From Staphylococcus debuckii (GTDB taxonomy: Bacteria; Bacillota; Bacilli; Staphylococcales; Staphylococcaceae): DNA of 64,000 nucleotides. The notes below the pieces were generated by a model, which had not been told where the DNA came from, ran no database searches, and saw nothing but the letters and a program-made list of their open reading frames with translations. Both the position numbers and the translations under genes were made by a program. This document shows positions 18,148-26,847 of the stretch, piece after piece; the first letter of the stretch is position 1; every line of letters starts with the position of its first letter. The stretch lies in contig NZ_CP033460.1 of the NCBI RefSeq assembly GCF_003718735.1, positions 1,054,001 to 1,118,000 of the forward strand, in the 5' to 3' direction.

Positions 18148-19807
18148 TCATCAAACTTTATTAACAAAACAAGTGTTTACAATGGCATCAGAAATGTATG
18201 CATATGGAGTGAGAGAGGCTGTCATCAGTCCAGGTTCACGCTCTACACCGCTTGCTTTAGCCTTTGAAGCACATCCGGGTATTCAAACATGGATTCATCC
18301 GGATGAACGTAGCGCTTCATTCTTTGCGCTCGGCTTAATCAAAGGCAGTAACCGTCCAGTTGCTATTTTATGTACTTCAGGAACTGCAGCTACTAATTAT
18401 ACGTCTGCAGTAGCGGAAAGTGACATCAGCAACTTGCCGCTTCTCGTCCTTACCAGCGACAGACCGCACGAGTTGCGAGGTATCGGTGCACCGCAAACGC
18501 TCAATCAAGTCAACATGTTCCAGAATTTCGTACGTCATCAATTCGACATGCCGCTCGCCGACGATTCTGACGGTGCCGTAGAAGTAGTCAAATATCAAAT
18601 GCAGATTGCAAGTCAGTTCTTCCAAGGTCCGCAAAGAGGTCCAGTGCATTTGAATTTACCATTCAGAGAACCGTTGACACCTGATTTCGAAATGACAGAT
18701 TTATTAACTACAGATGAAAAAGAAATACCTAACTATCAAAAAACGGCATCTATCGATAAAATTCTGCCTATCTTGAAGCAAAAGAAAGGGCTCATTATCG
18801 TTGGAGATATGCAACATCAAGATGCGCGAGAATTATTGCCGTTTGCGACGGTACATGACTTGCCTATCTTGGCAGGACCATTAAGCGGTTTGCGCCAATC
18901 TGAACATCCGAATGTGATTTCAACATATGACCTGCTGTTTCGTGCAGGACTCGACCCTGAAGTCGACTTTGTAATCAGAGTCGGCAAACCAGTATTATCT
19001 AAGAAATTAAATCAATGGCTGAAAGCTTCTAATGCTTATCAGATTTTAGTTCAAAATAGTGCATTGCCAGATGCTTTCCCGGTTCCTTCAGACATTACTT
19101 TCGAGATGTCTGCAAATGACTTTTTCCGCTCTTTAGGAGAAGTTCCAGTCATTTACCGTCGTGCTTGGTTGACGAAATGGCAGAAAATGAATTATCAAGC
19201 TGTAGCGGAAGTGGAAAGCTACGTCAATCATGCTACAGATGAAGCTGCAAACGTGGGTGTGCTCTTAGACAAACTCACTGAAGAAGATACTTTATTTGTC
19301 AGCAACAGTATGCCGATTCGAGATATTGACAATTTATTCGTCAAAGGTAAAATGCAGATTTATGCTAATAGGGGTGCGAACGGTATCGATGGGGTTATCT
19401 CCACCGCACTCGGCATGGCCGTTCATAAAAAGGTAACCTTGCTGATCGGAGACTTGGCTTTTTATCACGACATGAACGGTCTGTTGATGGCTAAATTAAA
19501 TGATATTCATATCAATATTGTATTGTTGAACAATGATGGCGGAGGTATCTTCTCTTATCTGCCACAAAAACAATCAGCTGCACAATATTTCGAACGTTTA
19601 TTTGGTACACCGACGCATCTAGAATTCAAACATACTGCCCATCTGTATGACTTCGGCTATCAACACTTAGAAACCGTAGAAGACTTTAAATACACCACAC
19701 TTTCTCAGCTGGATTCATATATTTATGAAATCCGTACTGATCGTGAAGATAATTTGCAACAACATCAAATTCTATACAAGAAATTGAGTGAAATCGCCAA
19801 TGCTTAA
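18140..19807 (+). CDS. menD: SEPHCHC synthase (MenD)
   Basis: 555 residues, a thiamine-diphosphate enzyme joining isochorismate and 2-oxoglutarate. The N-terminal Pyr domain has [14 protein letters not shown] and [13 protein letters not shown], where the conserved Glu activates ThDP. The C-terminal PP domain has the ThDP/Mg motif [18 protein letters not shown] with [13 protein letters not shown]. Length is normal for the family. It overlaps menF at the start, and menH at its end. Confidence 0.95.
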   Translation: MDNHQTLLTKQVFTMASEMYAYGVREAVISPGSRSTPLALAFEAHPGIQTWIHPDERSASFFALGLIKGSNRPVAILCTSGTAATNYTSAVAESDISNLPLLVLTSDRPHELRGIGAPQTLNQVNMFQNFVRHQFDMPLADDSDGAVEVVKYQMQIASQFFQGPQRGPVHLNLPFREPLTPDFEMTDLLTTDEKEIPNYQKTASIDKILPILKQKKGLIIVGDMQHQDARELLPFATVHDLPILAGPLSGLRQSEHPNVISTYDLLFRAGLDPEVDFVIRVGKPVLSKKLNQWLKASNAYQILVQNSALPDAFPVPSDITFEMSANDFFRSLGEVPVIYRRAWLTKWQKMNYQAVAEVESYVNHATDEAANVGVLLDKLTEEDTLFVSNSMPIRDIDNLFVKGKMQIYANRGANGIDGVISTALGMAVHKKVTLLIGDLAFYHDMNGLLMAKLNDIHINIVLLNNDGGGIFSYLPQKQSAAQYFERLFGTPTHLEFKHTAHLYDFGYQHLETVEDFKYTTLSQLDSYIYEIRTDREDNLQQHQILYKKLSEIANA

Positions 19808-20615
19808 CTATCAATTTTATGAAAGTACCGCTGCAAATCAAAGCAACCAGTTGCTCGTCATGCTCCACGGCTTTATCAGCGATGCTTCGACTTTCGATGC
19901 CCATATCGAAAGATTGCGTCCGTACGTCTCTATTTTAACAATAGAATTGCCAGGACACGGAGGAGACCAAAGCCCAGACACCGAAACATGGGACTTCTCC
20001 TACATTCAACGTGAATTGGACACAGTACTGCAGCACTATCGCAAGTACTGCATCACGTTACACGGCTACTCAATGGGAGGCCGTACCGCGTTGTATTACG
20101 CCCTTCACGGGAAAATAAAACCAGAAGGGCTGATACTCGAGAGTGCCTCTCCAGGTATTCAAGACAACGCTTCACGCACTGAGCGGATACGAGTAGATGA
20201 AGCACGCGCGAAAGTCTTAGAAATTGCGGGCATAGAATTATTTGTCAACGATTGGGAGAAACTGCCGCTGTTTGCCAGTCAAGCTGAAATGATGACTGCA
20301 ACGCAAAGAGCGCGTATTCGTAATATGCGGTTGGCTCAAAATCCTGAACGGTTGGCCAAAGCCCTACGAGATTACGGCACAGGCAATATGCCGAATCTAT
20401 GGCCAGAATTGTCTGCACTAGCAATGCCAGTCTGCTTGATAGTAGGAGAACGCGATGAGAAATTTGTGAGCATTGCAGATAAGATGGAAGCGGTTATACC
20501 GCGGTGTGAAGTACATGTGGTAGAAGAAGCGGGACACACTGTTCACGTGGAAGATGCCGAACAATTTGCTATAATAGTATTAGGTTTTTTAAATAAGGAG
20601 GATCATAATGACTAG
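19800..20615 (+). CDS. menH: SHCHC synthase (MenH)
   Basis: 271 residues, an alpha/beta-hydrolase-fold lyase that eliminates pyruvate from SEPHCHC. The HGFISDAS oxyanion segment, the nucleophile serine in [15 protein letters not shown] and the late histidine in [11 protein letters not shown] are visible. The ATG at 19800 (MLNYQFYES) matches the N terminus of staphylococcal relatives; a GTG at 19788 would add four residues. The start overlaps the menD end by 8 bases and the end overlaps menB by 8. Confidence 0.92.
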   Translation: MLNYQFYESTAANQSNQLLVMLHGFISDASTFDAHIERLRPYVSILTIELPGHGGDQSPDTETWDFSYIQRELDTVLQHYRKYCITLHGYSMGGRTALYYALHGKIKPEGLILESASPGIQDNASRTERIRVDEARAKVLEIAGIELFVNDWEKLPLFASQAEMMTATQRARIRNMRLAQNPERLAKALRDYGTGNMPNLWPELSALAMPVCLIVGERDEKFVSIADKMEAVIPRCEVHVVEEAGHTVHVEDAEQFAIIVLGFLNKEDHND

Positions 20616-21426
20616 ACAGTGGGAAACACTTAAAGAATATGAAGAGATAAAATATGAATTTTTTGAAGGGATCGCTAAAATTACGATTAACCGTCCAGAA
20701 GTGCGTAACGCATTCACACCTAAAACAGTTCAAGAAATGATGGATGCTTTTTCACGCGCGCGTGATGATCAAAATATTTCAACTATCATTTTAACAGGTG
20801 AAGGCGACTTAGCATTCTGTTCAGGCGGAGACCAAAAAGTTCGCGGTCACGGCGGCTATGTCGGCGATGACCAAATTCCTCGATTAAACGTTCTTGATTT
20901 ACAACGTTTAATCCGTGTGATTCCTAAACCAGTAGTTGCAATGGTTAAAGGTTATGCAATCGGCGGCGGTAACGTCTTACAAGTCGTATGTGACTTGACA
21001 ATCGCAGCAGACAACGCTAAATTCGGTCAAACAGGTCCTAAAGTAGGTTCATTCGATGCAGGTTACGGTTCAGGCTATTTAGCACGCATTGTCGGACATA
21101 AAAAAGCACGTGAAATCTGGTATTTATGCCGTCAATACGATGCACAACAAGCTTTAGACATGGGAATGGCTAACACAGTTGTACCTTTAGATCGCATTGA
21201 AGATGAAACAGTACAATGGTGTAAAGAAATGATGCAACATTCTCCGACAGCATTACGTTTCTTGAAAGCAGCTATGAACGCTGATACAGACGGTTTAGCT
21301 GGCTTGCAACAAATGGCTGGAGATGCTACATTGCTTTACTACACTACTGATGAAGCAAAAGAAGGTCGCGATGCGTTTAAAGAAAAACGTAAACCAGACT
21401 TTGATCAATTCCCTAAATTCCCTTAA
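20608..21426 (+). CDS. menB: 1,4-dihydroxy-2-naphthoyl-CoA synthase
   Basis: 272 residues of the crotonase superfamily, closing the second ring by Dieckmann condensation of succinylbenzoyl-Co[16 protein letters not shown], the oxyanion-hole glycines in [22 protein letters not shown] and [17 protein letters not shown] are present. AAGGAGG lies 5-6 bases before the ATG, stronger than for the other men genes. Codon use is markedly more biased than in menD and menH, which suggests higher expression. It is the last gene here; menC and menE are not in this window. Confidence 0.95.
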   Translation: MTRQWETLKEYEEIKYEFFEGIAKITINRPEVRNAFTPKTVQEMMDAFSRARDDQNISTIILTGEGDLAFCSGGDQKVRGHGGYVGDDQIPRLNVLDLQRLIRVIPKPVVAMVKGYAIGGGNVLQVVCDLTIAADNAKFGQTGPKVGSFDAGYGSGYLARIVGHKKAREIWYLCRQYDAQQALDMGMANTVVPLDRIEDETVQWCKEMMQHSPTALRFLKAAMNADTDGLAGLQQMAGDATLLYYTTDEAKEGRDAFKEKRKPDFDQFPKFP

Positions 21427-21840
21427 TATTTTAAGCGGTAGTTATAGATTAGTAAGATAGTATTATATATAAAATTGAACGAGAAGCGGGACGGAAATGA
21501 TAGTTATTAAACTTATTTCATCGTCCTATTTCGACAAAGCTAACGAGAAAAGAAAATGGCTAAGAATGAGACATTGGCTATTCGAGTAGTTATTGACAGT
21601 TCAGGAGAGGAGCTAGGACAATCATGTGTTCTAGCTCCTTTGTTGTAGTTGCGGATAGTGTTGCGGGGGGGAGTGTCGAGGCACGAGTTGGCTGCCTATA
21701 CAGATTGAAGCGAAGCGGCCATGATAAGTAGTTTTTAATTAATTGCGAATTATGACATAAGTTGAAAATAATAAATTGGAATAATGAGGTATAATATAAG
21801 TGATAATAAATATAAATTTGAAGGCGCAGGTGACGCTAAG
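21427..21840. other. Non-coding stretch between menB and the CPBP gene
   Basis: I see no credible gene here. It contains an imperfect inverted repeat around 21490-21530 (GGGACGGAAATGA / TTTCATCGTCC), the terminator at 21609-21642, and a locally G-rich segment at 21650-21725 including a run of seven G. In S. aureus, as I recall, the sspABC protease operon occupies this interval. Confidence 0.6.
21609..21642 (+). terminator. Rho-independent terminator downstream of menB
   Basis: GGAGCTAGGACA pairs with TGTTCTAGCTCC (one G-T pair) over a 6-base loop, then TTTGTTG. Confidence 0.75.
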
Positions 21841-22539
21841 ATGCAAAAAATGTTTCTTAAACACGAAACCCTGTCTTGTATTTTATTGATTGTTGCTTAT
21901 GTAGTGATTAATTCATATTGCATGCAAAACTTCGGCTTAGCAGATTATCGCAGTACAATAATCAATACCTTAATTTCTATTTTGTTAATTTGGCTCATCA
22001 TTAAATTAGGTAGAGTTCGTTATTATGGATTCACAAAAGTGCATGCACCGAAAAAGTATTTATATTTTATTCCGCTGATACTAATAGCCTCTGTAAATTT
22101 GTGGGGCGGTATGAAGATCAACTTTACTGTTGGAGAAACTTTATTTTTTGTTTTGACCATGATTAATGTTGGATTTATTGAAGAAGTGATTTTTAGAGGA
22201 TTTTTATTTAAAATGATGGCAAAAGATAATTTGAAGTTAGCGATTATAGTCAGTGCAGTAACTTTCGGAATTGGTCACATTGTTAATTTGTTAAATGGCG
22301 GCGATTTAATTCCTACTTTGTTACAGATTTTTTATGCTATCGCCTTAGGGTATTTATTTGTGATTATTTTTTATAAAAGCAAATCTTTGGTACCTTGTAT
22401 TATTACGCATATTCTAATTAACGTATCATCTATTTTTAATGCGAATACTAGTGATACTTCTTACTTAATACCTTTATTTATCATCATTGTTTCTGTAAGT
22501 TATGCACTTTATATTAATAGAAAAGTAAAAGTAGCTTAG
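21841..22539 (+). CDS. CPBP-family intramembrane metalloprotease
   Basis: 232 residues with about seven hydrophobic segments. The catalytic motifs are intact: EEVIFRGFLF (EExxxR), FGIGHIVNLLNGG (FxxxH) and HILINVSSIFN (HxxxN). Families of this type cleave prenylated CAAX proteins or process peptides; its substrate is unknown. The ATG at 21841 has AGGTGA 7 bases before it and gives a normal family N terminus; the frame is open to an ATG at 21784, which lacks such a site. It is followed by its own terminator and the SarZ-like gene. Confidence 0.8.
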   Translation: MQKMFLKHETLSCILLIVAYVVINSYCMQNFGLADYRSTIINTLISILLIWLIIKLGRVRYYGFTKVHAPKKYLYFIPLILIASVNLWGGMKINFTVGETLFFVLTMINVGFIEEVIFRGFLFKMMAKDNLKLAIIVSAVTFGIGHIVNLLNGGDLIPTLLQIFYAIALGYLFVIIFYKSKSLVPCIITHILINVSSIFNANTSDTSYLIPLFIIIVSVSYALYINRKVKVA

Positions 22540-22578
22540 AAATTGTCTAGTATACGAAATAAAAAGAATAAGAATTGA

Positions 22579-22610
22579 GCAGCGAATCGTTTGCGATTTG
22601 CTGCTTTTTT
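22579..22610 (+). terminator. Terminator after the CPBP gene
   Basis: GCAGCGAATCG pairs with CGATTTGCTGC over a 4-base loop (one wobble), followed by TTTTTT. Confidence 0.88.
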
Positions 22611-22810
22611 GAGCTTTGTAAAAGTTAAGGTTTATTTCATATAGTACTAGTTATTATATTGTTAAAGAAGTGTACTTTTATATTTTTTCAATAATAAGGT
22701 AGAACTTAACTATCTGTTAATACAATTTATTAAATAAACGAAAAAATATCTTAATTTAAACAAATTATAAAAAGCACTATTGAAATTACTTTTAAAACAA
22801 AAGTATTCTA

Positions 22811-22839
22811 TTGACATTCATTGAAAAATTGAATATATT
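22811..22839 (+). promoter_or_regulatory. Near-consensus sigma-A promoter of the SarZ-like gene
   Basis: TTGACA, a spacer of exactly 17 bases, and TATATT. The predicted transcription start at about 22845-22847 falls inside the AAAAGGAGGTGG ribosome-binding site of the gene, so the leader would be only about 15 bases. The rest of the 319 bases before the gene holds only the previous terminator and AT-rich sequence. Confidence 0.75.
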
Positions 22840-22858
22840 TAAAAGGAGGTGGAATATA

Positions 22859-23299
22859 TTGGCTAATAAGCAGAACCAGAAGTTTGATCAAGATTTATGC
22901 TTTCTTTTCTATATTACAACTAAAGAAATTGTTAACCGTTTTAATAAATATTTAAAGCAGTATAACATCAGCTTTCCTAATTATATTGTTCTATCTTACA
23001 TAAAAGAAGATGAAGAGATATATGTGAAAACGTTATGTGACAAATTATTTTTAGATTCAGGGACAATTAGCCCGATTGTTAAAAGATTAGAAAAGAAAAA
23101 ATTGATAAAAAGAAAAAGATTACCTGAAGATGAGCGCAAAGTAGTATTGAGTTTGACAAAAGAAGGCTTAGCTCTCAAAGAAGAGTTTGCGGATATCTCT
23201 ACACACGTAGTTGATCAATTGAATTTAGACAGTGATGAAAAAGAGAATTACTACAATATGATGCAACGTTTTGTAGATAAAAATTTAGTTGAACCTTAA
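22859..23299 (+). CDS. MarR-family regulator of the SarZ/MgrA type
   Basis: 146 residues. The N terminus QDLCFLFYITTKEIVNRFNKYL and the winged-helix part LFLDSGTISPIVKRLEKKKLIKRKR closely resemble staphylococcal SarZ and MgrA, global regulators of virulence and oxidative stress. C14 corresponds to the single redox-sensing cysteine of those proteins, so thiol regulation is plausible. I chose the TTG at 22859 because AAGGAGGTGG ends 6 bases before it; upstream codons overlap the promoter. The gene may be an additional paralogue and not SarZ itself. Confidence 0.82.
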   Translation: MANKQNQKFDQDLCFLFYITTKEIVNRFNKYLKQYNISFPNYIVLSYIKEDEEIYVKTLCDKLFLDSGTISPIVKRLEKKKLIKRKRLPEDERKVVLSLTKEGLALKEEFADISTHVVDQLNLDSDEKENYYNMMQRFVDKNLVEP

Positions 23300-23345
23300 T
23301 ATTAATCTGAATTACTAAAATTTAATAGCTAAAAGAAGGGGAAAT

Positions 23346-23426
23346 ATGAACAACTCAGAGTATAATAAGACATTCAACTATAATATGGTCCTTTTGAAAC
23401 CAATAAAAGTGAGAGAGTACTTATAA
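23346..23426 (+). CDS. Possible 26-residue small peptide
   Basis: A short frame MNNSEYNKTFNYNMVLLK... of 26 codons begins 46 bases after the SarZ-like gene, preceded by GAAGGGG. Its last codons form the left arm of the terminator at 23405-23447. It may be a small regulatory or signalling peptide co-transcribed with the regulator, or chance. I recognise no relative. Confidence 0.25.
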   Translation: MNNSEYNKTFNYNMVLLKPIKVREYL

Positions 23427-23447
23427 AAAATACTATCTCACTTTTTT
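23405..23447. terminator. Bidirectional terminator before patA
   Basis: AAAAGTGAGAGAGTA pairs with TACTATCTCACTTTT (one mismatch) over an 11-base loop, with a T6 tail on the plus strand. It separates convergent genes. Confidence 0.85.
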
Positions 23448-23449
23448 AA

Positions 23450-24613
23450 TTAGTCTATATATTGATTCAAATAATTTTCTAAACGATTCATGCCTTCTTT
23501 GATTGTTTCTAAATCATAAGCATAAGAAATTCGTACATGACCTTTGCCTGAGTCTGTAAATGAAGAACCTGGGACCATCGCAATATGTGCTTTCTCTAAA
23601 GCATCTATACAAAATTGATAATCATCTTCGATACCGAATGGGGCTAAGCTAGGGAAAATATAAAAAGCGCCTTCAGGTTCAGCATCTAGGGCAAATCCCA
23701 TATCTAACAAACGTGATTTTAAATAAGCAAGGCGTTCCTCATAAGCTTCGTTCATTTTTTTAGGCGCATCAATGCCCTCTGTCAATGCCGTAATACAAGC
23801 AATTTGAGCAGGGACATTCGCACAAATAGTATTATAAGCATGCATAAAGGTTAATTTTTCAATTAAATACTCAGGACCTATTAAAAAACCTATGCGAATA
23901 CCAGTAGCAGAATGAGATTTACTTAATCCGCTGATTAGAAGCAACTGATTGCGTATTTCTTTAAATTCGGCTAAGGAAGTATGTTGACCATTGAAAGTAT
24001 TTTCAGCATAAATTTCATCACTTAAGATAAAAATTTGATGTTGTTTTAATTCTTCCGCAAGCGCTGACGCTTCATCGTGTGTTAATATCACTCCAGTAGG
24101 GTTTGTCGGATAATTAAGCATAATCGCTTTAGTTTTAGGAGTAATATGAGCTCTAATCGCTTCAGGTGTTATTTTAAAACCAGTTTGTGTGGTATCTACA
24201 TAGACCGGCTGGCCTCCTAGCGTTTCGATCAATGGTATATAACCTGCATAGATAGGACTTGGAAGTATAATTTCATCACCTGGTTCCAAAATACTTCTCA
24301 AAGCAGTATCGATGGCTTCACTCGCCCCGTTAGTGATAATAATTTCTTCTTCGTTATAATCAACTTGATAACGGTGGTTAAAATAATTGCGGATAGCTGT
24401 TCTTGTTTCCATTAATCCTTTATTATGCGAATAACTTGTTTGATCGTCTTGAATCGCTTTAATATATGCATCTTTTACAACCTCTGGCATTGGAAAATCA
24501 GGCTGGCCGATAGTGAGATTGACACAATCAGGAATATTTTTAATGCGACTTGAGAATTGACGGATACTTGGTGCTCGTAAAAATTTAGAATTGTTGTTTA
24601 AAGATAGTTCCAC
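23450..24613 (-). CDS. Class I/II PLP aminotransferase (PatA-like)
   Basis: 387 residues, fold-type I. The Schiff-base lysine lies in ISGLSKSHSATGIRIGF; ITNGASEAIDTALRSIL, LNYPTNPTGVIL and FILSDEIYAE supply other PLP contacts. It resembles Bacillus PatA (N-acetyl-LL-diaminopimelate aminotransferase, lysine pathway). Related enzymes act on aspartate or aromatic amino acids, so the substrate is not certain. It stands alone between terminators. Confidence 0.85.
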   Translation of the reverse strand: MELSLNNNSKFLRAPSIRQFSSRIKNIPDCVNLTIGQPDFPMPEVVKDAYIKAIQDDQTSYSHNKGLMETRTAIRNYFNHRYQVDYNEEEIIITNGASEAIDTALRSILEPGDEIILPSPIYAGYIPLIETLGGQPVYVDTTQTGFKITPEAIRAHITPKTKAIMLNYPTNPTGVILTHDEASALAEELKQHQIFILSDEIYAENTFNGQHTSLAEFKEIRNQLLLISGLSKSHSATGIRIGFLIGPEYLIEKLTFMHAYNTICANVPAQIACITALTEGIDAPKKMNEAYEERLAYLKSRLLDMGFALDAEPEGAFYIFPSLAPFGIEDDYQFCIDALEKAHIAMVPGSSFTDSGKGHVRISYAYDLETIKEGMNRLENYLNQYID

Positions 24614-24757
24614 TGCATTACACCTCTATTATTAACTTCGATATGTATATAAATTTCATCTTATCATATTTAATAGGCAGAAATCGAATAGATATCTGAA
24701 AACAAACAATCTTTAAGAAAAGAGTAGTGATATTTATTTTTTCATCCAAACAAAACA

Positions 24758-24785
24758 GACCGAGACAGTGATTAATGTCTCAGCC
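24758..24785 (-). terminator. Hairpin downstream of the acyltransferase gene
   Basis: On the minus strand GGCTGAGACA faces TGTCTCGGTC over an 8-base loop, with two mismatches. The T-tract is short. Arms with TGAGACA resemble common staphylococcal terminators. Confidence 0.55.
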
Positions 24786-24796
24786 TATAAATTTAA

Positions 24797-25801
24797 TTAA
24801 GGTTTGAATTTAGAAGGAGATTTTAAATTAATAACTGGATTAGTCCACTTAGCTATAAAGTTTGAAGATAAAATATAAACAATAATAGCAGATGTTACGA
24901 ATAGATAAATATAAGTTAAGATTGAAATTGGATCTTTGAATGGATATAAATCAAATCCGCGAATAATACCAATAGCAATACCATGTAAAAGATATACATA
25001 CATCGTACGTTGACCTATATAAGTATAGAAATGTTTTTTAGATGACATTAAATTCATAAATGAAAACATCGTTATACAAATTATAAAGTACAGTAATAGT
25101 CTTTTTAATGGACTGAATATGCTTTTTCCATCTAAAGAGCTATAAGGCGAGCTTCCAAGCAACCAATCAGGGTTAATTGGATGCATAGTATAGATGACAT
25201 AAAACGCAATCAAAATTGTAATCGAAATAGGTAACCAGCGTTTGTTACGTAAAATCATAGTCTGATGCTTATTCATAAGATAACCTAGATAAAAAATAGG
25301 GAAGAACACAATGGTTCTAGAATAACTCATGTAACCATCTATGTTTGAAGAAAATCCAGCAAACATTGCGACTAAAATAGCAATTGGCATCACATAATAA
25401 GGTTTATAATTTTTGATAATAACTAAAATCACATGGAACATAAAGAGTGTCAATAAAAACCATAATGCGAATACAGGATTAAATGGATCTAACTGCAAGT
25501 CGCTGCTTTTCCCTGTCAGATAATAATAAACTGAAAAGAAGCAGAAGAAACAAATATAGGGCACTAATAGCTTTTTAGCTACTTTTTCTAAGTGACCAGG
25601 TTTACCAGCATTTTTTGAAAAATAACCTGAAATAAAAAGAAATGAAGGCATATGAAAGCTATAAATTAACAAATAAAGCGATCCCATAAATTTATGTCCT
25701 TCTACATAGGGATTAATTAAATGTCCAAGAACTACAAGATAAATGAGAAACGCACGTGCATTATCAAAGAAATAATCACGATGTTCTAGTGTCTTGTGCA
25801 T
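24797..25801 (-). CDS. Membrane acyltransferase, acyltransferase-3 family
   Basis: 334 residues with about ten hydrophobic segments. The N-terminal RDYFFDNARAFLIYLVVLGH places a conserved His in the first membrane segment, as in acyltransferase-3 (OafA/YcgN-like) enzymes that O-acetylate surface sugars, and FISGYFSKNAGKPG follows. The C-terminal periplasmic SGNH domain of OafA is absent, so it resembles the shorter fucose O-acetylase-type group. The acceptor is unknown; peptidoglycan, teichoic acid or exopolysaccharide are all possible. Confidence 0.8.
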   Translation of the reverse strand: MHKTLEHRDYFFDNARAFLIYLVVLGHLINPYVEGHKFMGSLYLLIYSFHMPSFLFISGYFSKNAGKPGHLEKVAKKLLVPYICFFCFFSVYYYLTGKSSDLQLDPFNPVFALWFLLTLFMFHVILVIIKNYKPYYVMPIAILVAMFAGFSSNIDGYMSYSRTIVFFPIFYLGYLMNKHQTMILRNKRWLPISITILIAFYVIYTMHPINPDWLLGSSPYSSLDGKSIFSPLKRLLLYFIICITMFSFMNLMSSKKHFYTYIGQRTMYVYLLHGIAIGIIRGFDLYPFKDPISILTYIYLFVTSAIIVYILSSNFIAKWTNPVINLKSPSKFKP

Positions 25802-25955
25802 AACGATATGTATCTCCTTTGGATAATTAGGATAACCCTAACGTATTACAGATATATACATAAATGCAAGGTAAACAACTTCTTGACATTTAGTGTTGTA
25901 TATTTTGTTAATAAATTTTATAATATAAGCATTACAGTAAATGGGGTAGACAGCT

Positions 25956-26375
25956 ATGTATAAACAACTTGAACAACAAATAACTGTTACGCATAATGAT
26001 TTAATAATAGTAAATAGACGCTTTGGACAACGTGCTAATTTGACTATAGAACAAATAGATTTATTAAGAACGCTTAATGAATATCATCGCTTATCGCAAT
26101 ATGATTTAACGATGAAAGTAGGGAAAGAACAGTCGATTGTATCGCGCTGGATAAAAAAATTAGTACAATTAGGCTATGTAGTCAGCCATCAATCGCATCA
26201 AGATTTACGCTGCAAGGAACTAGAGGTTACGGATAAATCTCGTATTCTAATCAATCAAATTAATGAAGCGCGTCAGGAATTGATAGAAGCGCGATGTGAA
26301 AGGCTATCTGAAACAGATGTCAAGCAGCTGTATGATTTATTAGCAAAATTAAATAAAAAGAGTTTCGTTATTTAA
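25956..26375 (+). CDS. MarR-family transcriptional regulator
   Basis: 139 residues. The winged helix lies at about 35-100 (LSQYDLTMKVGKEQSIVSRWIKKLVQLGYVV, then the wing SHQDLRCKELEVTDK). GGGGTAGACAGCT precedes the ATG; the ribosome-binding site is modest. In S. aureus a MarR gene also lies just before atl as I recall, so the gene is conserved in place. Whether it controls atl or the divergent acyltransferase is not shown. Confidence 0.82.
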   Translation: MYKQLEQQITVTHNDLIIVNRRFGQRANLTIEQIDLLRTLNEYHRLSQYDLTMKVGKEQSIVSRWIKKLVQLGYVVSHQSHQDLRCKELEVTDKSRILINQINEARQELIEARCERLSETDVKQLYDLLAKLNKKSFVI

Positions 26376-26377
26376 TG

Positions 26378-26421
26378 AAAGTCAAGCTTTGCGATCTTAT
26401 TGAACAAAGCTTGACTTTTTG
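26378..26421 (+). terminator. Terminator after the MarR gene
   Basis: A perfect 14-bp inverted repeat, AAAGTCAAGCTTTG and its complement, a 13-base loop, and TTTTTG. Confidence 0.88.
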
Positions 26422-26475
26422 TTTTGTAAAAAAGAGGGGCGGGGAGGGATGAGTTGAGTTGATAGAAGCGGAATA

Positions 26476-26728
26476 ATTAAGTGGATATATTGGTTGGGTT
26501 TAGGGAATCTTATCCAATAAAAGGATATATTGGCCAAGAATGAGGGCAACGTGTCCAATAAACAGATATATCGGCCAAGATGGGTGCGAACGTGTCCAAT
26601 AAACGGATATATCGGCCAAGATGGGTGCGAACGTGTCTAATAAATGAATATATTGGCCAAGATGGGTGCGAACGTGTCCAATAAATGAATATATTAGCCT
26701 AGATTAGGACGAACGTGTCCAATAAATC
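26476..26728. repeat. Six tandem copies of a 41-bp intergenic repeat
   Basis: The element starts GATATAT (or AATATAT) at 26484, 26524, 26565, 26606, 26647 and 26688, so the period is 40 then 41, 41, 41, 41. A typical unit reads GATATATTGGCCAAGATGGG then TGCGAACGTGTCCAATAAAC. TATTGG at one end and CCAATA at the other are complementary, so each unit can form a stem of 6-7 pairs. Inner units are nearly identical; the outer ones have drifted. There is no open reading frame. It lies between the terminators of two convergent genes. Confidence 0.93.
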
Positions 26729-26749
26729 AAATTACATACTATCTCTCAT

Positions 26750-26802
26750 AAAAAAGCTCCCTATAAAGTTTTCACTTTTGAAGTGTCTGCTTTATAGGGA
26801 GC
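26750..26802 (-). terminator. Terminator of atl
   Basis: On the minus strand GCTCCCTATAAAG pairs with CTTTATAGGGAGC over a 21-base loop that itself can fold, followed by TTTTTT. The arms share TATAGGGAGC with the terminator at 956-1001. Confidence 0.88.
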
Positions 26803-26847
26803 ATTTCAATTATGTCCTATTGCTATTCGCTATCTTTGTATAGCTTA

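Noticed and set aside
26476..26728. CRISPR array
   Set aside because: The copies are directly adjacent with no unique spacers between them, and there are no cas genes; it is a simple tandem repeat.
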